A DNA stretch of 64,000 nucleotides from assembly GCA_030715135.1 (NCBI GenBank), contig JAUYVH010000003.1, forward strand, positions 206,371 to 270,370, in the 5' to 3' direction. This document shows, one piece after another, positions 8,098 through 18,074 of the stretch. The position numbers and the translations under genes are program-made. This DNA is from Keguizhuia sedimenti. GTDB lineage: Bacteria > Pseudomonadota > Gammaproteobacteria > Burkholderiales > Burkholderiaceae_D. The notes beneath the pieces were generated by a model that made no database searches, was not told where the DNA came from, and saw only the letters and a list, made by a program, of their open reading frames with translations. Numbering within the stretch: the first letter of the stretch is position 1; each line of letters starts with the position of its first letter.

Positions 8098-9771
8098 TCA
8101 ATCCCCTTGATCCAGTTTGGCCGCATGTTCGCGTGTGGTATGGAAGGTGAGCTTGGGCCAACGCTCCTGCGTCAGCTTGAGATTGACACCTGAAGTTGCA
8201 AGATATGCCATATTGCCCGCTGCATCGTATGCGATGTTCTGACCTGCACTGGACCTCTCGAAATCTGCCAGCACCCGCTTGTCGTCGCATGAAATCCAGC
8301 GCGCGCTGCTGATGCTGGTTCCTTCGAATACCGCATCGACGCCATACTCGTTCATCAGCCGGCTTGCCACCACTTCGAACTGCAGCACGCCCACTGCACC
8401 CAGAATCATGTCGCCGCTGTGCACCGGCTTGAAGACCTGGACTGCGCCCTCTTCCCCAAGCTGCTGCAAGCCCTTGTGCAACTGCTTGATCTTGAGCGGA
8501 TTGCGGATGCGCACGACACGGAAAAAGTCTGGCGCAAAAAACGGTATGCCGGTGAACTGCAGCATTTCGCCTTCCGAGAAGCTGTCACCGATCTGCATGT
8601 TGCCATGATTGGGCAGGCCGATGATGTCGCCTGCATAGGCTTCCTCCACCTGCTCACGACTGGATGCCATGAAGGTCACCACGCTCGACACCTTGATTTC
8701 ACGATTCAGCCGCAAATGCTTGATCTTCATGCCGCGTTCGAAGCGGCCGGAACAGACACGCAAGAAGGCAATCCGGTCGCGATGCGCAGGATCCATGTTC
8801 GCCTGGATCTTGAACACAAAACCGGAAAACGGAGTTTCGGTCGGCTGTACCGAGCGCACCGTAGCGTCGCGTGAGCGCGGCGCGGGTGCCCACTCCAGCA
8901 GGGCATTGAGAATTTCGCGCACCCCGAAGTTATTGATCGCCGAACCGAAGAAAACCGGCGTCTGCCTGCCGGCGAGGAAAGCCTCAAGGTCAAATGCATG
9001 GGATGCACCATGCACCAGCTCTACTTCCATTTTCAGCTGCTCGATCTCGAGCGGGAACATTTCAACAAGCCGCGGATTGTCGATGCCCTTGATGACTTCG
9101 AACTCCTGGTCCGCACGCTCGCCGCCGGCCGTGAACAGAAGGATTTCATCGCGCAGCAAATGATAGACTCCGCGAAAAGCCTTGCCCATGCCGATCGGCC
9201 AGGTTACCGGAGCGCATTCAATCTTGAGCACGGACTCCACTTCATCCAGCAGTTCCAGCGGATCGCGCGTCTCCCGGTCCATCTTGTTCATGAAGGTCAA
9301 AATGGGCGTATCGCGCATGCGGCAGACATTGAGCAGCTTGATGGTCTGCTCTTCCACGCCCTTGGCCGCGTCGATCACCATCAGCGCCGAATCGACTGCC
9401 GTCAGCACGCGGTAAGTGTCTTCCGAGAAATCTTGGTGGCCAGGAGTATCGAGCAGATTGACAACATGATCACGGTATTCAAACTGCATGACCGAACTGG
9501 CAACGGAAATGCCGCGCTGCTTTTCGATTTCCATCCAGTCAGAGGTTGCATGGCGGCCGCTCTTGCGTGCCTTCACCGTTCCCGCAAGCTGGATCGCGCC
9601 TGAAAACAGCAGCAATTTCTCAGTCAGGGTCGTCTTGCCGGCGTCAGGATGCGAAATAATGCCGAAGGTACGGCGGCGCGCGGCTTCGCGTGCAATCAGC
9701 TCCGCCGGCGCTTTTGCCGGTTCGGAAACATCCGTGCGGGATACGTTCTCTTGAATGGAATCTGTGGCCAT
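8098..9771 (-). CDS. prfC: Peptide chain release factor 3
   Basis: A 557-residue GTPase that recycles RF1/RF2 from the ribosome after termination. The G1 motif SHPDAGKTT, switch region [12 protein letters not shown]3 [14 protein letters not shown] and G4 NKMDRE are all present near the N-terminus. The RF3-specific C-terminal domains follow, including [13 protein letters not shown] and [14 protein letters not shown]. Length is slightly above E. coli RF3 because of about 30 extra polar N-terminal residues before [13 protein letters not shown]. Transcription appears monocistronic and ends at the hairpin at 8026-8053. Confidence 0.97.
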   Translation of the reverse strand: MATDSIQENVSRTDVSEPAKAPAELIAREAARRRTFGIISHPDAGKTTLTEKLLLFSGAIQLAGTVKARKSGRHATSDWMEIEKQRGISVASSVMQFEYRDHVVNLLDTPGHQDFSEDTYRVLTAVDSALMVIDAAKGVEEQTIKLLNVCRMRDTPILTFMNKMDRETRDPLELLDEVESVLKIECAPVTWPIGMGKAFRGVYHLLRDEILLFTAGGERADQEFEVIKGIDNPRLVEMFPLEIEQLKMEVELVHGASHAFDLEAFLAGRQTPVFFGSAINNFGVREILNALLEWAPAPRSRDATVRSVQPTETPFSGFVFKIQANMDPAHRDRIAFLRVCSGRFERGMKIKHLRLNREIKVSSVVTFMASSREQVEEAYAGDIIGLPNHGNMQIGDSFSEGEMLQFTGIPFFAPDFFRVVRIRNPLKIKQLHKGLQQLGEEGAVQVFKPVHSGDMILGAVGVLQFEVVASRLMNEYGVDAVFEGTSISSARWISCDDKRVLADFERSSAGQNIAYDAAGNMAYLATSGVNLKLTQERWPKLTFHTTREHAAKLDQGD

Positions 9772-9886
9772 GTTGCGCCTTTGTGAAAAGGCGATAAGTC
9801 TACCGGCTCTTGGCGATGAAGTCTAATGCCGGCCGCATTGCCCTACTGCCTCCGGTGCGCTGCCAAGCGGAATTTTCTGCGCCGGA

Positions 9887-10084
9887 CTAGATTTGCAGAC
9901 GCTTTCCGGTCGTCAAGCTATGGAAATCCAGTTGCATGCTGAGCAGTTGCTCCGCCTGAGCCAGGCGAACCAGTCCATGCAATGCTTCGCGGTACATTTC
10001 CTTTTCCTCGTCCGACGCACCGGCGCGGCACATCGCATCGATCATTTCTTCAATTACCTCATTTGAATGTGCCTGCGCTTGCAT
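9887..10084 (-). CDS. Small hypothetical acidic helical protein
   Basis: 65 residues beginning MQAQAHSNEVIEEMIDAM. The sequence is predicted helical with no signal or membrane segment and one cysteine. The ATG at 10084 is preferred; a TTG 18 bases upstream would add MWSNRG. The ribosome-binding site is mediocre (GGAG about 10 bases upstream). Family not recognised. It lies between prfC and the orphan sensor kinase on the same strand, with more than 100 bases to either neighbour. Confidence 0.55.
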   Translation of the reverse strand: MQAQAHSNEVIEEMIDAMCRAGASDEEKEMYREALHGLVRLAQAEQLLSMQLDFHSLTTGKRLQI

Positions 10085-10275
10085 ACCTCTATTGCTCCAC
10101 AAATCCAGTGTTCTTAAAACGCATGCAGATAAAGCTGCTTTTCACAACTCCAGGAACAAGAAAAAACGTTAGGTTCAGTCACGCAGCACGCACTCAAAGA
10201 ATAATATGATTTTGATATGCTTGACTTGCGATCACACAATACCGGTAGTGCGTTTCAAGATAGTCATTCCAAACG

Positions 10276-11961
10276 TCATGTTGTAAAGAACTGCGGCAAC
10301 GATACCGCAACGCGCGTACCCTTGCCCGGCAAACCTTTGATATTGATTCTGCCGCTCATTTTGCGTACCCGCTCACGCATCTCCATGAGCCCAAAGCCAT
10401 TCGCCTTGTCTATTTCATCCTGGCGGATTCCCCTGCCATCGTCTTGCACGCGGAGCTCCATAGAATTTCCGCTGCGGCGGATTTGTATCACAGCCTTTCT
10501 TGCGTTTGCGTGTTGCTCGATATTGCTCAGGCACTCTTCGACCAGGCGAAAAATTGCCGTGCTTCGCGTTTCATCCATTCCAAGATCGGCTTCATTTGCG
10601 ACCAGATGGCATTCAATGCCTGCGTTTTCTGAAAATGTCTTCAGCAAGGTGCGTAATGCATAGTACAGCCCCCCTTCGTCCAGTGAACTAGGCCGGAGGT
10701 CTGTTGCAAGCTTCCTCAGCGAGACAATCGAAGAACCGATCATCCGGTCGACGCTATCCAGTCGCTTATGGCTTGAAGGAGCGGGCTTTAGATCATTCTG
10801 CAACAAGCTCAACTCCATACGCGACGATGCAAGCAGCTGGGCCAGCTCATCATGCAGCTCGCGCGCAATACGCTTGCGCTCAGCTTCCCGAAATGCCTGC
10901 TGGGCGTTAGACAGATCTCGCAAAGCCGCATTTGCACGCGCCAGCTCTTCGTGAATCCGGATTTTTTCCGTGACATCCTTCGATACGCCGCGATACCCTT
11001 TGAATGTGCCGTCTGTGCCGAATATAGGCTGGCCGCTGACGGATAGATAATGCGCGGGCTCGTTTGCATCCTGCCAAAGGAAGACCACCTCTTGAAATGG
11101 CTGGTGTCGGAGGATTGCCTGTTCGAATGTTTTGCGGTCTTGTTCCGACATATGCTTTACCGGCATCTCGCAAAAGGTCTTGCCGATGTATTGCGCGAAC
11201 TGCGCATTCGATCGCGTTTGACCTGCTTTTGCAATCAAAGTGAAGCAGCCGTTTTCATCGTACTCCCAGTGCCAGTCGGACAGCAGTCCAAGCAGCGATT
11301 GATAACGCTCCTCACTCTCACGTAGCGCATGGCTAAAATCTTTCTTCAGCGCCAGATTTCTCGCCGGGGAAATTTCCCTTTTCGTGCCTGGGACAATTTC
11401 CGGCTTGGGCATGCCGGAAACGCGCAGTTCGATTTCATCTACCGCAATTGACGCGAGATCCGTCAAGGTAGCAATCTCGAACTCCCCTAATTCACGATGC
11501 TCGGAACCGAGTACACACAAGCTCCCGAATCTACGCCCGCTTCCATTGACGATCGGTACGCACGCATAAAAGCGCACTTGAAGGTCGCCCAGATGTATCG
11601 GCTCGTCGAAATTTCGGATATCCGGTTTTCGATTCTTGGTTCCAAAGGATTGCGCCGGGATAAGCGCAGATCCTTCCAGTTCTGCATTGCGCCCAAACTC
11701 TGATCCTGATCCATTCTCAAAGCGAGATTGGTACCAGACGGTATCTGCATGCTCCAGGAATATTAAGGTGGCCGGAGCATCAAGCAAGCGCGCTGCAAGA
11801 CGCATGATCTTTTCGAACGGGACCGTTAGAGCATTGCCCAGGGCGTGAAGAGCAGGAAGCTCATCAGCGTCTTCCGTGATTCTCTCGAGGGACGAGGCGT
11901 CATCGCCGGGAGTCGTCGTTTCACTCGGCGCCAAGCGCACCAGGTTTTCAAATTCAATCAT
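10276..11961 (-). CDS. Orphan NarX/LiaS-type sensor histidine kinase with GAF and PAS domains
   Basis: About 561 residues, with no transmembrane segment, so a soluble sensor. A GAF domain covers roughly residues 45-190, then a PAS/PAC domain about 225-350 (ESEERYQSLLGLLSDWHWEY...KDVTEK). A HisKA_3 dimerisation helix with AERKRIARELHDELAQLL (His in ELHDE) and a HATPase domain (ECLSNIEQHA, DDGRGI, GFGLMEMRERV) complete it. Kinases of this class normally pair with LuxR/NarL-type regulators; none is adjacent. The ATG at 11961 (MIEFENLVRL) is preferred over a GTG at 12051, whose extra 30 residues look unrelated to a folded domain. Signal and partner are unknown. Confidence 0.85.
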   Translation of the reverse strand: MIEFENLVRLAPSETTTPGDDASSLERITEDADELPALHALGNALTVPFEKIMRLAARLLDAPATLIFLEHADTVWYQSRFENGSGSEFGRNAELEGSALIPAQSFGTKNRKPDIRNFDEPIHLGDLQVRFYACVPIVNGSGRRFGSLCVLGSEHRELGEFEIATLTDLASIAVDEIELRVSGMPKPEIVPGTKREISPARNLALKKDFSHALRESEERYQSLLGLLSDWHWEYDENGCFTLIAKAGQTRSNAQFAQYIGKTFCEMPVKHMSEQDRKTFEQAILRHQPFQEVVFLWQDANEPAHYLSVSGQPIFGTDGTFKGYRGVSKDVTEKIRIHEELARANAALRDLSNAQQAFREAERKRIARELHDELAQLLASSRMELSLLQNDLKPAPSSHKRLDSVDRMIGSSIVSLRKLATDLRPSSLDEGGLYYALRTLLKTFSENAGIECHLVANEADLGMDETRSTAIFRLVEECLSNIEQHANARKAVIQIRRSGNSMELRVQDDGRGIRQDEIDKANGFGLMEMRERVRKMSGRINIKGLPGKGTRVAVSLPQFFTT

Positions 11962-12260
11962 AAGCAGCTTGCTTCTGTTCGTCGCAAAAGGGAATGTATT
12001 CGCGTTCTGCTTGCTCGGATTGCTAACAACGGCAAATAAACGGACGTACACCTAAATCTGTTTTCTCGTCCGCTGTGATGCCCCGCGCTCTTCTAAGTTC
12101 GTACATAAATACAACACCGCACGTAAAAGGACGCCGCTCCTGATATACATCAAGCCATTTCAAAACCAGGAAGTTATTACGGACTTGGAAAAGCAATTTC
12201 AGCGTCTCCGCAAAGAGTCGGCCGGAATGTCAAATACGATGTGCCAACCGTTTATGAAAA

Positions 12261-12494
12261 ATGATTTTAGATGTCACGACAGTGCATGAGAATGGTGGAG
12301 AAATCGTGCCAACGGCATTCAAGCTAGGCGCGACCTGCCTGGTGATCAGTGAAATTATGGATCGATGGCCCGCAAAAGATTACAGCTACTTCAAAGTCAG
12401 GGCGAATGATGAAGCGCTCTATATCTTGCGGCATGACAAGTTTTCGGGGCAGTGGGAGCTAACTTGGTTTAGCCGGAACGGCGACGGATACTGA
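12261..12494 (+). CDS. Small conserved-looking hypothetical protein
   Basis: 77 residues, soluble, starting with the ATG at 12261. The core FKLGATCLVISEIMDRWPAK followed by YFKVRANDEALYILRHD and GQWELTWF looks like a short beta-rich domain. I have the impression of similar short proteins in other betaproteobacteria but cannot name a family. No operon partner is visible. Confidence 0.6.
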   Translation: MILDVTTVHENGGEIVPTAFKLGATCLVISEIMDRWPAKDYSYFKVRANDEALYILRHDKFSGQWELTWFSRNGDGY

Positions 12495-12500
12495 TATGTT

Positions 12501-12749
12501 TTGTTTCGCATTTCCGGCAATCGCAGGTTTGCACTGATTGCAACGCGCAAGCCGGCCGCACTTGGAATCAACGCGCCGAAAAATAGCTCGCTTTTACAGA
12601 GCTGGCGACTGGTTTATCCCGCCCTAATCTCCACGCATAAAAGCACGCTGGCTAAAGGCGCAAAGAGACACAGGCAGACACTGGCGGACGCGATCCGCGC
12701 CGTCTATGGGGACGTGAGTAAACGCCCCGTGCCCGACGCGGCCGCATGA
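12501..12749 (+). CDS. Possible small hypothetical protein
   Basis: An 82-residue frame from a TTG, six bases after the preceding stop. The C-terminal half (HKSTLAKGAKRHRQTLADAI, then RAVYGDVSKRP) has coding-like codon use with high G/C in third positions, while the N-terminal half looks random. No ribosome-binding site supports the start. It may be a decayed or truncated gene; function not recognised. Confidence 0.25.
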   Translation: MFRISGNRRFALIATRKPAALGINAPKNSSLLQSWRLVYPALISTHKSTLAKGAKRHRQTLADAIRAVYGDVSKRPVPDAAA

Positions 12750-12812
12750 ATGCCAAAAAAACCCACCGATGGTTATTGGCTGCAGTTTTTTGGTTTCGGA
12801 GTAAGGATACGA

Positions 12813-13103
12813 TCAATTACTCTTCGGCTTGAACTGCTTGTCGCTAATACGATATTTGGTACGACGATCCCCCATCAGCTCACGCAATTCCTGAATACTA
12901 AGGTCCGTTACCTCATGCATCCGAATCAGGAGCGATGCACCGACAGGAAGACGACGATGGCGAATTTTACTGATAACCGGAGGAGCAACTTCTAAAGCGC
13001 GCGATAAGGCGGCATCGTTTTTCAAATTCATTTTGCCGATTAACGAAGCAAGCAGATTGTCCGGGTTGTACTGACGCGACTGAGAAACGGCTTCATGATT
13101 CAT
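12813..13103 (-). CDS. Small helix-turn-helix protein
   Basis: 96 residues from the ATG at 13103, which has a good GAGGG site 6 bases upstream. The core LIGKMNLKNDAALSRALEV followed by APPVISKIRHRRLPVG is a Cro/XRE-like helix-turn-helix, with ALSRAL as helix 2 and PPVISKIR as the recognition helix. The tail MGDRRTKYRISDKQFKPK is basic and Oxalobacteraceae-like. It probably binds DNA as a dimer. The annotated frame could extend upstream by 40 residues, but those look non-coding. Target unknown. Confidence 0.8.
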   Translation of the reverse strand: MNHEAVSQSRQYNPDNLLASLIGKMNLKNDAALSRALEVAPPVISKIRHRRLPVGASLLIRMHEVTDLSIQELRELMGDRRTKYRISDKQFKPKSN

Positions 13104-13358
13104 ATTAGTCCCTCGTAAAGTGTGGAATAGTGCCAGCACGAATTGTGACAAATTGTAATTACGGGGCTTTGATAATTCACAACACCGCTCAATGCGAAAT
13201 ATGCTCCTGCTGCGATTTCGCAATGAAATTTACGGCGAGAATGTAGGTGGGCAATCCACGCCTGTAATTTTCCCGGCAATTTGCATAGTTTTCAGGCGAT
13301 AAAGATCACGGCATGAAAACTTTTCTCGTTCAATGCGAACGGATCAAAAGCTCAAGTC

Positions 13359-13460
13359 TTAGGGAAATGCGGCCAGCACTGCACGAATCAGCCAGACCAC
13401 CAGGCCGACGCATACAATGAAGACAATAAACCAGGCCACAGATGGCAGTTTTTTATTCAT
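13359..13460 (-). CDS. 33-residue single-pass membrane peptide
   Basis: A short frame, ATG at 13460, coding MNKKLPSVAWFIVFIVCVGL then VVWLIRAVLAAFP. Two lysines precede a 24-residue hydrophobic helix, typical of a small inner-membrane protein. A purine-rich GAGAGA lies 12-14 bases upstream, so the ribosome-binding site is weak. Not recognised; real existence depends on expression or conservation. Confidence 0.5.
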   Translation of the reverse strand: MNKKLPSVAWFIVFIVCVGLVVWLIRAVLAAFP

Positions 13461-13516
13461 TGAAATGAATTGTCTCTCTTAAAAGTCCAATTTTATTGAG
13501 CTTCATGTTTATCTAA

Positions 13517-13540
13517 TTGTGCAGAGTCAAACTCGCACAA
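13517..13540. promoter_or_regulatory. 24-base dyad upstream of the NHL lipoprotein gene
   Basis: TTGTGCAGAGT and ACTCGCACAA form a 10-bp inverted repeat with one bulged base and a 3-base centre. It lies about 217 bases before the lipoprotein start and may be an operator. Binding protein unknown. Confidence 0.35.
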
Positions 13541-13756
13541 TGATTTCCTTCTGCGCTCCTGAATTTCCTTTGGCGAAAATCAGGATGATTTTGACGAATA
13601 GCAAGTGCCCCGTTCCCACATTTGGTTACCTTGAAGAACGAAAGCCGCGGTTCATTGCAAGAGCAAGTTTGTGCTCTGAATATTCAGGCAAGCCAATTCG
13701 GTGGCATTTATCTTCGATGCGCGGTAGAAATCAAAAGCAACAGACCGGGAATACAG

Positions 13757-15967
13757 ATGTACACATTTCAATCATGGCGGAAAGCCGCAGCACATTCGGC
13801 GTGCATGCTTTTTCTGGGCGCCGGCATTGCATCCTGTGGAGGCGGCTCGACTTCGCAAGAGCAGCAGCGAAACGGCAATGTCACTAAACCCGCCTCAACA
13901 CAAACCGATGCCGACTATCTCGCAAGACAAGATGCCGGATTGTTCGTGATCGCCGGTAACATAGGCGGCCCTGGGTCGATTGATGGTTTGCGGGACGCAG
14001 CGCGCTTCAATCAACCAACCGGACTTGCCTATGGCAGCAATGGCAATATTATCGTTGCCGACTCGCAAAACCATGTACTGCGTAAAATCGATCGCACCGG
14101 CGCCACAACCACGCTCGCAGGAAAAACCGCTCAGTCCGGGGATGCCGACGGAAACGCCATGGAGGCGAGGTTTTCCGGGTTATTCGCGGTCGCATCTGAC
14201 CATGCCGGAAATTTCTACGCAACGGACCGGCATGCCATTCGCAAGATTTCTTCGAACGGATATGTCTCCACGCTGGCGGGAGCCCAAGGAAGCAGCGGCA
14301 GCAACGACGGCTTGGCAGCCAATGCAAGATTCAATCAGCCTCTGGGAGTCGCGGCCGATAGCGTGGGAAACATATATGTAGCCGACACGGGAAACCATGT
14401 CATTCGAAAGATCACGCCCGAAGGTCAGGTGCTTACGCTGGCAGGTAGTCCAGGCAACGCAGGAATGAGCGATGGAATTGCGACGCAGGCACGATTCAAT
14501 CATCCGGCCGGAATTGCACTGGACGCAAATGGTGATTTGTATATCGCGGACCGCGATAATCATGTCATCCGAAAGATATCTGCCGGAGGAATCGTATCGA
14601 CCTTGCGCGTGGGCGGAGACGTGACAGGTCATTCGGCCGAAACACAAGCACCGATGTATTTCGACGCTCCCCGCTCAATTGCAGCCGATGCGAAGGGCAT
14701 GCTCTACGTGACCGATGCGCTGTCTGTGCCTCAGCAAGGTCCGTGCGTCGGCAACGGCATTGTCCGCAGAATTTCACCGGCAGGAGAAATGCATACGCTT
14801 GCCGGAACCACCAAAATCTGCGGCAGCGAAGACGGACTTGGCACAAGTGCCCGCTTCAACCTTCCGACTGGAATCACGATTACGTCCGAAGGTGAAATTT
14901 TAGTCGCCGATACGCACAACCATACTATTCGAAAAATTGACGATGCCGGGCTTGTCGGTACGATTGCAGGCAAGGCGCGAATCTACGGACAGGCGGATGG
15001 ACCGGGAATGCAGGCATTGTTCACCGGTGCGGCGGGCATTGCCGTCGACGCGCTCCGGCATCTGTATGTCACGGATATTGGCAATGCCATGAATCAAAGT
15101 GTGGCATTGATAAGAAAGCTAATTCCGGGCGAAGGCGTAAGCACGCTTGCCGGTAAAAATGGAGCCGGCTATGTCGACGGCAGCGTGACAGAAGCACGGT
15201 TCGACACGCCGAACAGCCTTACCTTCGATGCAGACGGAAATCTGTATATAGCAGACTCGAACAATGCTGTCATCCGCAAGGTATCACCGGGCGGAGCGGT
15301 TACGACCCTTGCCGGAACGGCCGGAAATCGCGGAAGCATCGACGGCCCAGCCAACATAGCTCGCTTTCACCATCCCGCCGCCATTGCGGCAGACAGGCAA
15401 GGCAATCTCTATGTCGCAGATGTCTATCGTGCTCCCGACGGCACGCACAGCGCAAGCATCAGAAAAATCACGACGAGCGGTCTTGTAAGTACGCTTGCAG
15501 GACATATCGGCGAGAGCGGCCATACCGACGGTATGGGACATCTTGCGCGTTTCATGTATCCAGGCGGACTGACGGCAGATCATGAAGGCAATGTCTATGT
15601 GAGCGATTCGCTGGCCCACACCATTCGGCGAATTTCCAGCGACGGTATTGTCACTACGATTGCAGGCAGCGCAGCGAAGAGCGGCGACGCAGACGGTGCA
15701 GGATCGAGTGCGCGATTTAACAGTCCGGTCGGGCTGACCGTTGACGACAATGGAAACCTGTTTGTTGCGGATACCTTGAATCATGCGGTGCGGATGGTCA
15801 CACAAGACGCAAACGTCCTTACCATCGCCGGAAAAAAGGGCCGGGAAGGTATCGCCTTGGGAAAACTGCCCGGCGGCCTGCACAAACCCATAGGTGTTGC
15901 GTATATCGCGCCAAAACTCCTGGCCGTGACAAGCGGCGGAAGCGTTCTGGGATTAAGGATGCCGTAA
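13757..15967 (+). CDS. NHL-repeat beta-propeller lipoprotein
   Basis: About 736 residues from the ATG at 13757, which has GGGA 8 bases upstream; an upstream frame extension of 45 residues is rejected. A lipoprotein signal ends in the lipobox IASC, followed by GGGS, so the protein should be lipid-anchored with its bulk in the periplasm or on the cell surface. The rest is eleven full and one partial repeat of about 55-60 residues: xDGxxxxARFxxPxGLAxD then xxGNLYVADxxNHxIRKI and GxVxTLAG. Twelve units would suit two six-bladed propellers. Repeat 5 and repeats 7 and 9 contain insertions. NHL propellers bind proteins, RNA or glycans; the ligand here is unknown. Confidence 0.9.
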   Translation: MYTFQSWRKAAAHSACMLFLGAGIASCGGGSTSQEQQRNGNVTKPASTQTDADYLARQDAGLFVIAGNIGGPGSIDGLRDAARFNQPTGLAYGSNGNIIVADSQNHVLRKIDRTGATTTLAGKTAQSGDADGNAMEARFSGLFAVASDHAGNFYATDRHAIRKISSNGYVSTLAGAQGSSGSNDGLAANARFNQPLGVAADSVGNIYVADTGNHVIRKITPEGQVLTLAGSPGNAGMSDGIATQARFNHPAGIALDANGDLYIADRDNHVIRKISAGGIVSTLRVGGDVTGHSAETQAPMYFDAPRSIAADAKGMLYVTDALSVPQQGPCVGNGIVRRISPAGEMHTLAGTTKICGSEDGLGTSARFNLPTGITITSEGEILVADTHNHTIRKIDDAGLVGTIAGKARIYGQADGPGMQALFTGAAGIAVDALRHLYVTDIGNAMNQSVALIRKLIPGEGVSTLAGKNGAGYVDGSVTEARFDTPNSLTFDADGNLYIADSNNAVIRKVSPGGAVTTLAGTAGNRGSIDGPANIARFHHPAAIAADRQGNLYVADVYRAPDGTHSASIRKITTSGLVSTLAGHIGESGHTDGMGHLARFMYPGGLTADHEGNVYVSDSLAHTIRRISSDGIVTTIAGSAAKSGDADGAGSSARFNSPVGLTVDDNGNLFVADTLNHAVRMVTQDANVLTIAGKKGREGIALGKLPGGLHKPIGVAYIAPKLLAVTSGGSVLGLRMP

Positions 15968-16028
15968 AGGCTTTGCTGAATATTCGCGTACCGCCAAATT
16001 CTGTCGCGATACGAATGCTGATGTGATG

Positions 16029-16066
16029 CCGCAAGGTTCCGGCAGGTCTCTGCCTGAACCTTGCGG
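16029..16066. terminator. Long hairpin between the NHL gene and a convergent gene
   Basis: CCGCAAGGTTC and GAACCTTGCGG form an 11-bp perfect outer stem enclosing a second GGCAG/CTGCC stem. It lies between convergent genes and could end both, though no U-run follows. Confidence 0.45.
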
Positions 16067-16105
16067 ACGAGATGTGATTCAGATTGACTTAAGGATTAAT
16101 TGACC

Positions 16106-16357
16106 TCAGGACTTCAGCCTGTCGACAAGAACGTATCCTTTTGCGAAGCCTGCTTCCACGGCCTCTTCTTCGGTAAGGAAATCAGCGTCGTCCCCCGAAC
16201 CGGTCGCCAATGCGCCGATCGCACTGGAATCAGTACCCGGATCGGTAACCCTGACTGTATAGTCCCATTTCGATCTGCTCCTGTCATGCGGCAATGCCGT
16301 TACATGCACATCCATTCCCTTGTATTCTTCGGTTCTCCAGCTTTGCTCAGTAACCAT
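16106..16357 (-). CDS. Small conserved-type hypothetical protein
   Basis: 83 residues, ATG at 16357 with GGAG 6 bases upstream. The sequence WRTEEYKGMDVHVTALPHD, with WDYTVRVTDPG and EAVEAGFAKGYVLVD, suggests a soluble alpha/beta domain of a kind I have seen as hypothetical proteins in Oxalobacteraceae. No catalytic motif is visible. It is convergent with the NHL lipoprotein gene. Confidence 0.75.
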   Translation of the reverse strand: MVTEQSWRTEEYKGMDVHVTALPHDRSRSKWDYTVRVTDPGTDSSAIGALATGSGDDADFLTEEEAVEAGFAKGYVLVDRLKS

Positions 16358-16883
16358 TATTACTCCGTTATAAATACTTTTTTAATAACTCTCGCTGATG
16401 CATCAGAATGAGCAAAACAATGCCATTCAGGACGCTTGATTCAAACCTTTCATGAATCCGGGCGGCGATGTGCCGGTAAAATTCAAGCAGGTGCCTCCGA
16501 TATCAAGTGTCATCTGCTTGGATGAATTTTCTTCCGATAAAGTTCGCGGATTTATGTGATTTGATGGCGGCAAAAAAGCACTCCCTGCATGAGGCGCCGG
16601 CTATTGCATTTTTTTACTTTTTATTCTCCTGCATCGTAACGATTGACGAGCGGATCTTTATCTCTTGATTTTTCTGGCAACTTCATCAACTCCGTTCCGC
16701 CCCCTTCCATCCGGACAAACTTGCATGCTTTGGCGGGACGGTGCGAATTTTTTAATTCGTACACAGGTTTTAAACCGTACCAAGCTCTGGCAAAAAGATA
16801 ACGCTATGAATTGAAACCGGATCTACAGCCCGCTATTACGTAATCAAACGTTCCCAACGGGGTTATTGCTCTCCTTTCCTGAA
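16358..16883. other. Intergenic region without recognisable genes
   Basis: About 525 bases. Apart from a small AT-rich dyad (CGAATT-TTTT-AATTCG) near 16745 and AT-rich promoter-like stretches, I see nothing that supports a gene. Confidence 0.4.
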
Positions 16884-17078
16884 TCAGTCGAACATGTCGT
16901 TTTCTTCTTCAAAATAATCGTCCCGACAGGAAAGCGAACAGAATCGCCGAACATTATCAACAGGCTTATCGCAATACCAGCACGTTCCTTTTGCCTGCAG
17001 GCTCGCGGAGCGGCAAATGCGATGTGCATCTTCAGCAGTTCTGGAATCCTGTAGAGTCTGGACAGGTGAATAGTTCAT
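16884..17078 (-). CDS. Small zinc-finger-like protein
   Basis: 64 residues from the ATG at 17078, with a strong AAGGAG site 6 bases upstream. Cysteines 33, 36, 47 and 51 (CWYC ... FCSLSC) form a CxxC-x10-CxxxC set that should bind one zinc. The C-terminus is very acidic (DDYFEEENDMFD). The pattern recalls short treble-clef or MYM-like fingers whose last helix begins FCSxxCR. A role as an adaptor or regulator is possible; not recognised as a named family. Confidence 0.75.
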   Translation of the reverse strand: MNYSPVQTLQDSRTAEDAHRICRSASLQAKGTCWYCDKPVDNVRRFCSLSCRDDYFEEENDMFD

Positions 17079-17368
17079 GGCTCACTCCTTGCAAAACACG
17101 TGGTTCGTACTTTTGGAAAGAGTAATTTATGAAAAATACGGTTCGATGACAAAAATCAAAAGACAAGTAGATAGCGGGCGGAGTTTGTAAATGTCTGACT
17201 TGTCCGATCGCGGCAGCAAGATCATCTGCTGGTGGGCACCTCAATGCCGCGGACAACTGCGCAGCACTTGAAAGAAATGCATGAGAACTCCGTGCCATAT
17301 AAAGGCCGGGAATAGCAGAGAGAGCTATGAAGTAAAAAAGAGATTAAATGAAATGCGAATGGCGCCGC

Positions 17369-17836
17369 TTATTCATGTACGCCGTAGTGCGGGTCGGCAG
17401 CAATCAGTATGCTGCAGCGGATTTTTTCAATCAGCAGTGCATCCATCGAGCCGCGCCACCAGCGCAATGCGAGAGGCTTTTGACGCGAATGCCCGACAAT
17501 TACCAGATCGATGCCCAGTTTTTCCACCAGTTCCTGGATCACATTCGCCGGTTCACCGACTTCAATATGCGTCGTCACCGATAATCCGGCATTGCGGAAC
17601 AAGATACACCCGTCCGATAATTCCTGCCTGATCTTTTCCTTTTCTGCGTTCAAGCCTTCTTCCATGCTCAGTACGGCAGCGGCGGCGTACTCACCTACCA
17701 GCAAATAAGGCGGAGGGATGACAACGGCAAGCAAGTGAATTTGCGTCGATGCATCGGGCGCCAATCTTATGCACTCCTGCAAGGCCAGGCGACTCTCAGG
17801 AGTTCCATTATAGGCAACAAGTATCTTGTTATACAT
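17369..17836 (-). CDS. Universal stress protein (UspA family)
   Basis: 155 residues with one Usp domain: the N-terminal strand YNKILVAYNGTPESRLALQECIRLA, and the C-terminal LVIVGHSRQ...RGSMDALLIEKIRCSILIA. In ATP-binding Usp proteins the motif is GxxG-x9-G-S/T. Here the second glycine is replaced (GHSR), while the RGS part remains, so ATP binding is uncertain. Many betaproteobacterial Usp proteins share the WWxGS form. The gene is read away from the octamer repeat array, which lies in its upstream region. Confidence 0.9.
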   Translation of the reverse strand: MYNKILVAYNGTPESRLALQECIRLAPDASTQIHLLAVVIPPPYLLVGEYAAAAVLSMEEGLNAEKEKIRQELSDGCILFRNAGLSVTTHIEVGEPANVIQELVEKLGIDLVIVGHSRQKPLALRWWRGSMDALLIEKIRCSILIAADPHYGVHE

Positions 17837-18074
17837 TTGTCACTCCAATCGACAACCCACCATTCGGTACTGCGCTTTACCATGCAAGAACATTGTGAAA
17901 TAGATGCAAGAAGATTGCAAGCTTGTCAGCTTTTTACTGCTCGCCTTCCCGCTCATTGCCTTCCGCTCGGCAGCGCTCCTATTGGGCACCTTCAGAATTA
18001 CATCGAAACCATGATCACTATCAAGTAAACGGCAAATCATATTGATATGCTGAAGGAAGCTGACACAATGTTTC

